The notes: generated from the letters alone by a model not told the origin. A stretch of DNA of 20,986 nucleotides from Schaedlerella sp. (GCA_020024595.1 JAHHTO010000025.1:1-20986), one strand, 5' to 3'; shown: positions 1 to 7,806, counted from the first letter of the stretch. Program-made: numbers and translations.

Positions 1-1680
1 ATCTTTAATTTGTCTGTGAAAATAGAGATCAGAACTTATGGATTGCTGAAAAATGTGGGAATGACGGGAAAGCAGTTAAAGAGAATCGTTCATATGCAGG
101 CATTCAGGTTGTGTATTGTTGGCATCCCGCTCGGACTTCTGGCAGGATATATCGCAGGAAGACTCATGGCGCCGTCATTAGTCTCGGATATGGAAATCAG
201 TACATCAGCGGTAAAAACTTCTGAAACTGTCGTTGCAACAAATCCATTGATTTTTCTCTTTTCTATATTGATGGCACTTTTTACGGTATACCTTTCAAGT
301 TTGAAATCTTGTCAGATTGTAGATCGGGTTTCACCGATTGAGGCACTTAAAGCGGGAGAATCAGTCCCTCTGGACAAAAAGAGTAAAAAAACAAAATCCA
401 CAAGTTGGTATGGTATGGCAGTAAGGAATATGAGACATGATTTGAAAAAGGGGATACTTGTCATGCTCTCCATTGCACTTTCACTTGTTACGATCAATGT
501 CATTTATATGTTGGTAACAGGATACGATTTTGAAGAATATCAAAGAGTTTTTCTTACGTCGGATTTTAAGATCGATAAAATGACAAGTAACATTTATACA
601 ACAAATTTTAATGGTGTTACTGAAGACGTGCGGAATTTTATGGATGCGTGTGAAGATGCTGAGAACACAGGTTATGTATATTATTCTGATGAGAAACATG
701 AAATGGAAACCCACTTACAAGAAGTTATGAATGATTTTGCGGATACCTATGAAAAATATTGGAATGATTATGAAAAAAAACTATGGGAACAAGTAAAATC
801 AAAGAATGAGATGACGGTACATTATTTAGGGATTACAGAAGAAGTTTTTCGTAAACTGGAATGGGCTGATGAACCATGCTCCTGGGAGGATTTTAAAACG
901 GGAAAATACCTTATTGTTGATTACCCTGATCAATATGAGGGGGAACATAGAAAATCGTACTATCATCAAGGAGACAAGTTTCAGATGAAATATCAAAATG
1001 GAGTGGAGGAAGAATATGAAGTACTAGGTGAAGCTCTAATGCCATATTCAATTGACTATCCCTATTCAGATATATTCTATCTAACAATACTTGTGCCAGA
1101 AGAAGAATATATTCGCTGTACAGGAAATAAATGTGCAATGTATGGGATTATTGATGCAAAAGAAGGAAAACTGGAGGAAGTGAATCGGTATATTAAAGAA
1201 AATATTGCTGAAAAGGATGGATGTATCAATGTATTTTCTGTACTTTATATGAAGGAAAGTTTTGAGAATTATATCAGGAAGTATTACATGATTGGAACTT
1301 TACTCGTCGTTATTTTAATCTTTATCGGTGTCATGAATTTTTATAATACCGTGGCAACATCCATAATAAGCAGAAAGAGAGAGCTTACACTTCTTGAAAT
1401 TGTAGGGATGACGAGAACGCAGGTAATAAAAATGCTTGTTGCGGAAGGGGTTATGTATATCACAGGTGCATTGATTCTTGCAGTAGTTATTGTATATTTT
1501 TGCGCAGAAACTTTTATTGCGAATACTCTTGGAATGGCATTTTTTTATCATGCCAAAACAACCATTCTGCCGTGTATATTGATGATACCTGTACTACTGT
1601 TTATTGCCATTGTTATACCTTACACGCAATATAAAAAGATGGAAAAGGAGAGTCTTGTGGAAAGAGTCAGGGTGATATAG
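1..1680 (+). CDS. FtsX-like ABC transporter permease, 5'-truncated by window edge
   Basis: The reading frame is open from base 1, so the N-terminus lies outside the window; the in-frame TTG at 10 is not a credible start. The first residues (IFNLSV, then IRTYGLLKNVGMT) match the end of the first FtsX/MacB-type domain, where a cytoplasmic segment follows a membrane helix. Hydrophobic helices follow at roughly residues 35-55, 80-100 and 148-170. A large hydrophilic, mostly extracytoplasmic region of about 250 residues comes next. The C-terminal FtsX domain has helices near 430-450, 485-505 and 525-545 and the repeated signature RELTLLEIVGMTRTQV. Such permeases pair with an ATP-binding subunit, often for antimicrobial-peptide resistance or lipoprotein/peptide export. 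The partner would be expected upstream, outside the window. The substrate cannot be told from the sequence. Confidence 0.88.
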   Translation: MFNLSVKIEIRTYGLLKNVGMTGKQLKRIVHMQAFRLCIVGIPLGLLAGYIAGRLMAPSLVSDMEISTSAVKTSETVVATNPLIFLFSILMALFTVYLSSLKSCQIVDRVSPIEALKAGESVPLDKKSKKTKSTSWYGMAVRNMRHDLKKGILVMLSIALSLVTINVIYMLVTGYDFEEYQRVFLTSDFKIDKMTSNIYTTNFNGVTEDVRNFMDACEDAENTGYVYYSDEKHEMETHLQEVMNDFADTYEKYWNDYEKKLWEQVKSKNEMTVHYLGITEEVFRKLEWADEPCSWEDFKTGKYLIVDYPDQYEGEHRKSYYHQGDKFQMKYQNGVEEEYEVLGEALMPYSIDYPYSDIFYLTILVPEEEYIRCTGNKCAMYGIIDAKEGKLEEVNRYIKENIAEKDGCINVFSVLYMKESFENYIRKYYMIGTLLVVILIFIGVMNFYNTVATSIISRKRELTLLEIVGMTRTQVIKMLVAEGVMYITGALILAVVIVYFCAETFIANTLGMAFFYHAKTTILPCILMIPVLLFIAIVIPYTQYKKMEKESLVERVRVI

Positions 1681-1729
1681 GGAATAAAAACGGATGTTAG
1701 TATTTACAAAATTTATACTTAAAAATATA

Positions 1730-1758
1730 TTGACTTTTTAAATTATGTGCATTATATT
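1730..1758 (+). promoter_or_regulatory. Promoter of the HMA protein/P-type ATPase operon
   Basis: TTGACT (1730-1735) and TATATT (1753-1758) are separated by exactly 17 bases, a near-consensus vegetative promoter about 75 bp before the HMA start codon. An inverted repeat lies just downstream. Confidence 0.7.
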
Positions 1759-1769
1759 AAAGATACAAA

Positions 1770-1797
1770 GATTAAAAGAATGCTTAATTGTTTAATC
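1770..1797. promoter_or_regulatory. Candidate ArsR-family operator (inverted repeat)
   Basis: GATTAAA (1770-1776) and TTTAATC (1791-1797) form a perfect 7-bp inverted repeat with a 14-base spacer, placed between the -10 box and the HMA start codon. ArsR/SmtB repressors bind AT-rich imperfect dyads overlapping or just downstream of promoters, so this is a plausible site for the regulator at 4057-4425. In such AT-rich DNA the match could be chance. Confidence 0.35.
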
Positions 1798-1831
1798 AAA
1801 GAAAAAATCAGAAAGGAAAGAGGGAATTATC

Positions 1832-2050
1832 ATGAAAAAGACTTATAAAATCGAAGTGGACTGTGCAAACTGTGCAAATCTGATGGAGGAGACTACGAGA
1901 AAAACAGCGGGCGTGGCAGATGCAACCGTTAATTTTATGACTCAGAAAATGATTGTGGAGTTTGAAGAGGGAAAAGAACCAAAAGAAGTGATGAAAGCAG
2001 TATTCAAAGCATGTAGGAAGGTAGAACCGGACTGTGAAATTGAGTTTTAA
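1832..2050 (+). CDS. Stand-alone heavy-metal-associated (HMA) domain protein, CopZ/CadA-N-term-like
   Basis: A 72-residue protein consisting of a single HMA ferredoxin-like domain. The metal-binding loop reads VDCANCA, with Cys11 and Cys14 and an Asp at 10 directly before the first Cys. In this family a DCxxC loop is typical of Zn/Cd/Pb-type HMA domains, whereas copper chaperones usually carry MxCxxC. Two further cysteines (in KACRK and PDCEI) lie near the C-terminus. It likely hands metal to, or regulates, the P-type ATPase that starts 23 bp downstream and itself lacks any N-terminal HMA domain. The purine-rich GGAAAGAGGG segment upstream of the ATG serves as ribosome binding site. The pair looks co-transcribed from the promoter at 1730. 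Confidence 0.88.
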   Translation: MKKTYKIEVDCANCANLMEETTRKTAGVADATVNFMTQKMIVEFEEGKEPKEVMKAVFKACRKVEPDCEIEF

Positions 2051-2073
2051 GAATTGAAAATGGAGAGAATATT

Positions 2074-3960
2074 ATGAATAAAAAGCAGAAGAAGATGTTG
2101 ATTCGGATCATCATTGCCTTTGCTATGACGATTGCTCTTCAGTTCATATCTGTGACTGGGGGTCTGCAGCTGATCCTTTACCTGACAGTCTATTTGATCA
2201 TTGGATATGATATTTTGAAAAAAGCGGGGATTGGAATTCTGAACAGGCGTGTATTTGATGAAAATTTTCTGATGACAATTGCTACGGTCGGTGCATTTGC
2301 GCTGGCAATTTATTCCAAGAGTGGAGACTATAATGAAGCAATTGCTGTTATGTTGTTCTATCAGATTGGAGAATTCTTTCAGAGTTATGCAGTCAGAAAA
2401 AGCCGTAAAAATATTAGCGAGCTGATGGACATCCGCCCGGACTATGCCAATATTGAAAGAGATGGAAAACTGGAAAAGGTAGATCCGGATGAAGTAAGCG
2501 TAGATAGTGTCATTGTGGTTCAGCCTGGAGAGAAGGTGCCAATTGACGGTGTTGTTTTAGATGGAACATCCACTTTAAATACAAGTGCTTTGACAGGAGA
2601 AAGCCTTCCACGGGATGTGAATCAGGGAGATGAGATTATCAGTGGATGTATCAATATGACGGGGGTTCTGAAAATCCGTACAACGAAAGAATTTGGGGAA
2701 TCTACAGTGTCGAAGATTCTGGAACTCGTAGAGAATTCCAGTTCCAGAAAAGCCAGAACTGAGAATTTTATTTCGAAATTTGCAAGAGTCTATACGCCGG
2801 CAGTATGCTATGGAGCACTGGCACTGGCAATTCTCCCTCCATTAGCACAATTTATCTTTTTGGAACAGACAGCACAGTGGAGCGTATGGATTTACCGGGC
2901 ATTGACATTTCTTGTAATCAGTTGCCCATGTGCATTGGTCATTAGTATCCCGCTCAGTTTCTTTGCTGGGATTGGAGGAGCAAGCAAAGAGGGGGTTCTG
3001 ATCAAAGGTTCCAATTATATGGAGGCACTGTCTCAAGCAAAATATGTTGTGTTTGATAAGACCGGGACATTAACACAGGGTGTGTTTGAAGTGACAGCAA
3101 TTCATCATAATGAGATGGAAGATACAGAACTTCTGGAGTATGCTGCTTTGGCGGAATGTTTTTCTTCACATCCGATTAGCAAGAGTTTGCAGAATGCCTA
3201 TGGCAAAGAACTTGACATTAGTCGAGTGACGAATATACAGGAAGTCAGTGGGCAGGGAATGATTGCCAGAGTTGATGGAAAGGAAGTGGCAGCCGGTAAC
3301 AGTAAGTTGATGAAAGAACTGAATGTGACCTATCAGGATTGCCATAAGGTTGGCACAATTATTCATGTGGCAATTGACCGGAAATATGAAGGCCATATTG
3401 TGATTTCTGATATTGTGAAACCACATTCTAAAGAAGTGATTTCTGAGTTGAAAAAGATTGGAATAAAGAAAAGTGTAATCTTAACCGGAGATTCTAGATG
3501 TGTGGCAGACCAGGTTGCCAAGACTCTTGGAATAGATGAAGTATACAGTGAATTGCTTCCGGCAGATAAAGTGCTAAAAGTAGAAGAACTGCTTTCTAAA
3601 AAGTCAGAACGAGAAAAACTGGTTTTTGTTGGAGATGGTATCAACGATGCGCCTGTTTTGACACGTGCAGATATCGGAATTGCTATGGGAGCAATGGGAG
3701 CTGATGCAGCGATAGAAGCGGCAGACGTGGTACTGATGGACGATGATCCGTTGAAGATTTCCAAGGCAATTAAGATTTCCAGAAAATGTCTGGGAATCGT
3801 ATATCAGAATATTGTGTTTGCGTTGGTAATCAAATTTGCCTGCCTTGTGCTTGGTGCAGTAGGTATTGCGAATATGTGGGCAGCAATTTTTGCTGATGTA
3901 GGTGTTATGGTCCTCGCAATTTTAAATGCAATGCGGGCGTTACGTGTACATTCGTTATAA
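2074..3960 (+). CDS. cadA: Heavy-metal P1B-type ATPase, Zn/Cd/Pb (ZntA/CadA) type
   Basis: A 628-residue metal-exporting ATPase. Visible motifs: TGES of the actuator domain (174-177), the membrane metal site CPC (284-286), the phosphorylation motif DKTGTLT with Asp328, the nucleotide-binding His-Pro (366-367, SSHPIS), and GDGINDAP from 520. The last helices carry Lys587 and the DVG motif with Asp608, the residue pattern of the P1B-2 group that exports Zn2+, Cd2+ and Pb2+. There is no N-terminal HMA domain; translation starts almost directly with a membrane helix, and the HMA module is the separate upstream gene. The function, metal efflux from the cytosol at ATP cost, is well supported. Which metal matters physiologically is not. 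It converges on an ArsR-family regulator. Confidence 0.93.
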   Translation: MNKKQKKMLIRIIIAFAMTIALQFISVTGGLQLILYLTVYLIIGYDILKKAGIGILNRRVFDENFLMTIATVGAFALAIYSKSGDYNEAIAVMLFYQIGEFFQSYAVRKSRKNISELMDIRPDYANIERDGKLEKVDPDEVSVDSVIVVQPGEKVPIDGVVLDGTSTLNTSALTGESLPRDVNQGDEIISGCINMTGVLKIRTTKEFGESTVSKILELVENSSSRKARTENFISKFARVYTPAVCYGALALAILPPLAQFIFLEQTAQWSVWIYRALTFLVISCPCALVISIPLSFFAGIGGASKEGVLIKGSNYMEALSQAKYVVFDKTGTLTQGVFEVTAIHHNEMEDTELLEYAALAECFSSHPISKSLQNAYGKELDISRVTNIQEVSGQGMIARVDGKEVAAGNSKLMKELNVTYQDCHKVGTIIHVAIDRKYEGHIVISDIVKPHSKEVISELKKIGIKKSVILTGDSRCVADQVAKTLGIDEVYSELLPADKVLKVEELLSKKSEREKLVFVGDGINDAPVLTRADIGIAMGAMGADAAIEAADVVLMDDDPLKISKAIKISRKCLGIVYQNIVFALVIKFACLVLGAVGIANMWAAIFADVGVMVLAILNAMRALRVHSL

Positions 3961-3963
3961 TAG

Positions 3964-4015
3964 AAAATAAAAGTCATGTATTTCAGAGAAACAGAAGATA
4001 CATGACTTTTATTTT
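3964..4015. terminator. Bidirectional rho-independent terminator between ATPase and ArsR genes
   Basis: A perfect 18-bp inverted repeat (3964-3981 with 3998-4015) has a 16-base loop. The arms are A-rich outside and T-rich outside respectively, so each strand ends in a T run. It sits between two convergent stop codons and can serve both genes. Confidence 0.85.
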
Positions 4016-4056
4016 GTTTTGTGAAGAAATTGAATTGTATAGAGTATATTTTGCAT

Positions 4057-4425
4057 TTATATACGCGTAGGAATACATGAAATTTCCATGATTCCTTCAA
4101 TCATATGATGAAGGGTCTGTGCTTTTTGGGAGGTACTTGCCCGGTAGTAAGTTTCTTTACCATCTCTTCGTGACTCGATCAGACCGCTGGTGCGCAAAAG
4201 ACGCAGATGATGAGCGACGGCAGGACTGCTCATGTCCATAATGGCAGCAATGTTGATGACACATTCTTCATAGTGACAGAGAATCCAGAATATACGGATC
4301 CTAGTCGGGTCACTTAGTTGTTTGAAGATATCTGCCGTGAGTTGAAAACTTTCTGTATCCGGCATATGCGCTAGAATCTGAGACATAGATTGTCCATGTT
4401 GATGGGGTAATGTAAAACGTTCCAT
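4057..4425 (-). CDS. ArsR/SmtB-family metalloregulator
   Basis: A 122-residue winged-helix repressor. The segment SDPTRIRIFWIL (38-49) is the typical start of the ArsR DNA-binding domain. The recognition helix region is SSPAVAHHLRLLRTSGLI (66-83), followed by the wing RRDGKETYY. Candidate metal ligands are an N-terminal HQH (8-10), Cys50/Cys55 flanking the helix-turn-helix, and a C-terminal pair HH (106-107) with Glu110 and Glu114 in the last helix. The ligand set cannot be fixed by eye. The ATG at 4425 is chosen because it is preceded by AAAGGAAG at good spacing; an upstream in-frame ATG at 4494 lacks a ribosome binding site. It probably represses the convergent HMA/ATPase operon until Zn, Cd or Pb binds. 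Confidence 0.88.
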   Translation of the reverse strand: MERFTLPHQHGQSMSQILAHMPDTESFQLTADIFKQLSDPTRIRIFWILCHYEECVINIAAIMDMSSPAVAHHLRLLRTSGLIESRRDGKETYYRASTSQKAQTLHHMIEGIMEISCIPTRI

Positions 4426-4502
4426 AGAGATTCTTCCTTTGCGTATAATTTTTAAATAGTAAGTTGCTTTTATTGCGGATTTTATGTTGCTCAATTTTTA
4501 TT

Positions 4503-4531
4503 ATTTTAATATGAAGTATAAAAAAAGTCAA
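4503..4531 (-). promoter_or_regulatory. Candidate promoter of the ArsR gene
   Basis: On the minus strand TTGACT (4531-4526) and TAAAAT (4508-4503) are 17 bases apart. The core begins with the same ten bases, TTGACTTTTT, as the promoter of the HMA/ATPase operon, which could reflect shared control. Confidence 0.5.
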
Positions 4532-4543
4532 TAAAACTACGGA

Positions 4544-4573
4544 TTTACAGTGGAAACAGAGGCGTGTTATAAT
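4544..4573 (+). promoter_or_regulatory. Promoter of the BMP-domain/metallophosphoesterase unit
   Basis: TTTACA (4544-4549) and a perfect TATAAT (4568-4573) are 18 bases apart, about 100 bp before the start codon at 4672. It diverges from the ArsR promoter in the same 246-bp intergenic region. Confidence 0.7.
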
Positions 4574-4671
4574 AGTTATCAAAAGGAAAGAACAGGTTAG
4601 ATAAAGTAATTAGAGAGATAGAATTGTTTGCATATTATGGAACATAAAATGATGAAAAGGAGAGAATAGAA

Positions 4672-6588
4672 ATGGCAATGGAGGACTATTTGAAGGCACA
4701 GAAGGCAGGAAAAAAAGAATATCAGTCCCGTATGTTGCGGGGGCTTCAACCGACATTAGAAGTGCTAGATGATATATTGCCGGCGAGAGGGAGTTATTCG
4801 GAAGTTTCTCTTGGACTGGTGCAGATTCCGATGGATCAGATTGTGGGAACAAAGACCGGAGGACGAAGTAGTGCATTTGCAAGTAATTTTATGCCGATTC
4901 TCAAAGAGAATAGTGAGTTTGCCCAGAAGTGGGAGCAATTGAGTAATAGTCATCTGGAAGAGGGGATTCGAGATCCGATTAAGGCATATGAATATATGAA
5001 TAAATTTTATGTCATGGAAGGAAATAAACGCGTCAGTGTTATGAAATATTTTGATGTGGTTTCTGTTCCGGGAGAGGTGATTCGGATTATTCCGAAGCGT
5101 ACAAAGGAAAAGGAAAATATTCTGTATTACGAGTTTTTGGATTTTTATGAACTGTCTAAGGTAAATTATATCTGGTTTACAAAGTTGGGAAGTTTTATGA
5201 AACTACAGACTGCAATTGGAAAAAAACCGAACGAAGTATGGACAAGAGAAGACCAACTAACATTTAGTTCATCATATGCTCGTTTTACTGCGGAGTATGA
5301 ACAAGATGGCGGGAAGAAGCTTTCAATTACACCGGGAGATGCTTTTCTGGCATTTATTGCTTTATATGGTTATCATACCATCAACCAGAAAACAACCAGT
5401 GAGTTAAAAGTGCTTGTAGCAAAGAGCTGGGAAGAGTTTCACCTTTTAGAGGAAGAGGATGAAATTGAGTTAAAAATGGCTCCGAACTTGGAGAAAAAGT
5501 CCGTGTTGAGCAGACTGATCCCAACAAGTACACCAAAGTTAAAGATTGCCTTTATCTATGCAAAAACACCGTCATCGTCTGCATGGACGTATTCACATGA
5601 GCTTGGAAGGTTATATCTAGAGCAGACGTTCCCAGAAGAGGTCAGTACGATTTCCTATGACAATGCTACTTTAGAAAATATTGATTTATATCTGCAAACT
5701 GCGATAAAGGCCGGGTGTAATATTATACTGACAACGACTCCGATGTTTGTAAAGGCGAGTGTGAAAGCAGCGATTGCAAATCCGGAGATACGGATACTGA
5801 ATTGTTCATTGAATACATCCCACCGTTATATCAGGACTTATTATGCGCGGATGCATGAAGCTAAATTCCTGATGGGAGCAATTGCAGGTGCGATGGCAGA
5901 AAATGACAAATTGGTTTATGTGGAAGATTACCCAATCTATGGGTCGATTGCAAATATCAATGCATTTGCTATCGGTGCAAAAATGATTAATCCGAGAGCA
6001 AAGGTTTATCTGGAATGGTCATCCATGAAGGATGTAGATATTTCAGAAAGGATTCAAAGCATAGGTGCATCTTGTATTTCCGGAAAGGATATGGTCATAC
6101 CGGAAGAAGCCACCCGATTTTTCGGAATATATCGGATGGATAAAGAGTATCCGATCAGTCTGGCAATGCCACTTTGGCACTGGGGAAAATTCTATGAACA
6201 GTTAATTCGTACAATTATGAATGGTACATGGAAAGATGACGATAAAGCACCTGTAAAAAAAGCGATCAATTACTGGTGGGGAATGTCCGCAGGGGTGATT
6301 GATGTGATCTGTTCTCAGAAAATACCAAACGAAACGAAACGGCTGGTGGAACTGCTGAAGTATACGATTACTTCTGGTCAATTTAGCCCATTTTCTGGAA
6401 GGCTTTATTCGCAAGAAGGGGTGGTTCAGAGTGATCCGAATCGCAGTTTGACACCGGAAGAGATTGTGAAGATGGACTGGTTAGCAGAAAATGTCATCGG
6501 AAGTATTCCCGGAACAGCGCAGCTACAGGAGCAGGCGAAGGCAGTTATGCTTCAGCAAGGAGTAAAAAAGGAGAAAGGACAGATTTAA
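4672..6588 (+). CDS. Cytoplasmic BMP-family (purine-nucleoside-binding) protein with N-terminal ParB/Srx-like domain
   Basis: A 638-residue two-part protein. Residues about 45-142 resemble the N-terminal ParB/sulfiredoxin fold: a leading IPMDQI, then GIRDPIKAYEY (98-108, compare ParB box I) and VMEGNKRVSV (114-123, compare the GxRRxxA box II). A mainly helical linker follows to about 285. From LKIAFIYA (290) onward the sequence follows the BMP/Med domain of BmpA-type substrate-binding proteins, including HEAKFLMGAIAGAMAEND and INAFAIGAKMINPRAKV. The N-terminus is hydrophilic, with no signal peptide or lipobox Cys, so unlike classical BMP lipoproteins it should stay in the cytoplasm and cannot be an ordinary importer subunit. 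AAGGAG lies 9 bases before the chosen ATG. No transporter genes are adjacent; a metallophosphoesterase follows after 3 bp. The BMP call is firm, the ParB-like call fair. The function is unknown and probably ligand sensing. Confidence 0.82.
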   Translation: MAMEDYLKAQKAGKKEYQSRMLRGLQPTLEVLDDILPARGSYSEVSLGLVQIPMDQIVGTKTGGRSSAFASNFMPILKENSEFAQKWEQLSNSHLEEGIRDPIKAYEYMNKFYVMEGNKRVSVMKYFDVVSVPGEVIRIIPKRTKEKENILYYEFLDFYELSKVNYIWFTKLGSFMKLQTAIGKKPNEVWTREDQLTFSSSYARFTAEYEQDGGKKLSITPGDAFLAFIALYGYHTINQKTTSELKVLVAKSWEEFHLLEEEDEIELKMAPNLEKKSVLSRLIPTSTPKLKIAFIYAKTPSSSAWTYSHELGRLYLEQTFPEEVSTISYDNATLENIDLYLQTAIKAGCNIILTTTPMFVKASVKAAIANPEIRILNCSLNTSHRYIRTYYARMHEAKFLMGAIAGAMAENDKLVYVEDYPIYGSIANINAFAIGAKMINPRAKVYLEWSSMKDVDISERIQSIGASCISGKDMVIPEEATRFFGIYRMDKEYPISLAMPLWHWGKFYEQLIRTIMNGTWKDDDKAPVKKAINYWWGMSAGVIDVICSQKIPNETKRLVELLKYTITSGQFSPFSGRLYSQEGVVQSDPNRSLTPEEIVKMDWLAENVIGSIPGTAQLQEQAKAVMLQQGVKKEKGQI

Positions 6589-6591
6589 CAT

Positions 6592-7203
6592 ATGAAAATA
6601 CTTGCGATAGGGGATGAAGAATCGTCTTATTTGTGGGACCATTTTGATAAAAGTAAACTGGAAGGGGTAGATCTGATTATTTCCTGTGGCGATTTGAATC
6701 CGAGTTATCTGTCTTTTTTAGTAACGCTATATGCGATTCCTGTGCTATATGTGCATGGGAACCATGATGGAAAGTATGATCAATTTCCGCCAGAGGGGTG
6801 TACCTGTATTGAGGATCGAATTTATGTCCATGAAGGGGTGCGGATTCTGGGACTGGGCGGCTCCATGCGTTATACGGGAGGAGCGCACCAGTATACGGAA
6901 AAGGATATGAAAAAGCGGGTGAGAAAACTTTGGTTTCAAATCTGGCTTCACAGGGGATTTGATATTCTGGTGACACATGCGCCTGCATATCAGCTTAATG
7001 ACGGTCGTGATTTACCACATCAGGGATTTCAGGTATTTTTGGAGCTGATTGAAAAATATCATCCGAAGTTTTTCCTGCATGGACATGTTCATATGTCTTA
7101 TGGAAGAAATCACAAGCGTTATGACCGATATCAGAATACCCATGTGATTAATGCATATGAGAGATGTGTTTTTGAATTTGAGGATGGACATATTATCCGA
7201 TAA
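6592..7203 (+). CDS. Calcineurin-like metallophosphoesterase, variant motif I
   Basis: A 203-residue metallophosphoesterase. Metal-site motifs visible are GD (33-34), GNHD (56-59), the His of VTHAP (129) and GHVH (164-167). The first motif, normally DxH, reads GDEES here, with Asp8 kept but Glu10 in place of His, so one metal site is altered. It starts three bases after the stop of the BMP-domain gene, with ribosome-binding sequence inside the end of that gene, so the two are almost certainly co-transcribed and probably translationally coupled. The substrate (cyclic nucleotide, nucleotide, phosphoprotein or other) cannot be inferred. The partner's purine-nucleoside-type binding domain makes a nucleotide substrate attractive, but that is inference. 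Confidence 0.88.
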   Translation: MKILAIGDEESSYLWDHFDKSKLEGVDLIISCGDLNPSYLSFLVTLYAIPVLYVHGNHDGKYDQFPPEGCTCIEDRIYVHEGVRILGLGGSMRYTGGAHQYTEKDMKKRVRKLWFQIWLHRGFDILVTHAPAYQLNDGRDLPHQGFQVFLELIEKYHPKFFLHGHVHMSYGRNHKRYDRYQNTHVINAYERCVFEFEDGHIIR

Positions 7204-7219
7204 ATCAGCGCAGAGAATC

Positions 7220-7780
7220 TTAGCAGAAAAAACTTAGCAATATTAAGAGCAGACCACAGGAGAGATCGGAATATCGGTTGCTTTTCTGAAAAAAGGGGGA
7301 GTGACCAGCTCGGTTTCCGGATAGCAGAAATAGGACAGAAACGATAAAAGAAACGATTGCGGAGGGAATAGGGCTTAATCCGCTGATACTGGCACCCAAG
7401 CCGATTCCCAGATTATTAACAGACAGGGATGTGCCGATAAGAAGTGCTGCCTTCCACGACATGGTCTGATGGGCGGGGGAAGGTCGGAGGGGTGTGATAT
7501 TTAATTTGTCAGAACGATGATGCAGAAATTTTAGAATATAATACAGACCTAATACTGCCAGAATTGCTTTGCCTGCATATTCTGCAAAAGAAAAGGAAAA
7601 CAAAGTGAGAAGATAGCGTCCGGCTGAAAGGGAGATGAGAGTGCAGCAGAAGGTGATCAGACTGATAAGAATAGCTTGCATATAGGTTATTTTTGTTTTC
7701 CCGATTCCGCAGGAGAGGCCGATGATAAAGCTGTCAATGTTTGCAGATAATGCAAACAATAGTGCAGAGAAGAAATACAT
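7220..7780 (-). CDS. MntP/YtaF-like six-helix membrane protein (putative metal efflux or sporulation membrane protein)
   Basis: A 186-residue hydrophobic protein with two related halves, as in the MntP/YtaF (DUF204) family. Helix 1 holds FALSANIDSFIIGLSCGIG with Asp16 at the place of the conserved MntP acidic residue. The second-half counterpart reads SLSVNNLGIGLGASISG, with Asn122-Asn123 where Mn exporters usually have Asp. A basic/polar loop at about 85-110 separates the halves. The start is supported by AGGAGG seven bases upstream. Its 3' end lies 16 bp from the convergent metallophosphoesterase. Family membership is fairly sure. Manganese transport is not, because of the Asn substitution, and a YtaF-like sporulation role is equally possible. 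No yybP-ykoY riboswitch core is visible in the short leader. Confidence 0.78.
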   Translation of the reverse strand: MYFFSALLFALSANIDSFIIGLSCGIGKTKITYMQAILISLITFCCTLISLSAGRYLLTLFSFSFAEYAGKAILAVLGLYYILKFLHHRSDKLNITPLRPSPAHQTMSWKAALLIGTSLSVNNLGIGLGASISGLSPIPSAIVSFIVSVLFLLSGNRAGHSPFFQKSNRYSDLSCGLLLILLSFFC

Positions 7781-7806
7781 AGAATCCTCCTGAAGTACAT
7801 GCTTGT

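Noticed and set aside
10..1680. Complete FtsX permease gene starting at base 10
   Set aside because: The frame continues through base 1, and the sequence there corresponds to the interior of the first FtsX domain, so the gene is cut by the window edge.
4672..6588. Annotation as an exported BMP lipoprotein/substrate-binding subunit of an ABC importer
   Set aside because: The N-terminus is hydrophilic with no signal peptide or lipobox Cys, there are about 290 residues before the BMP domain, and no permease or ATPase genes lie next to it.
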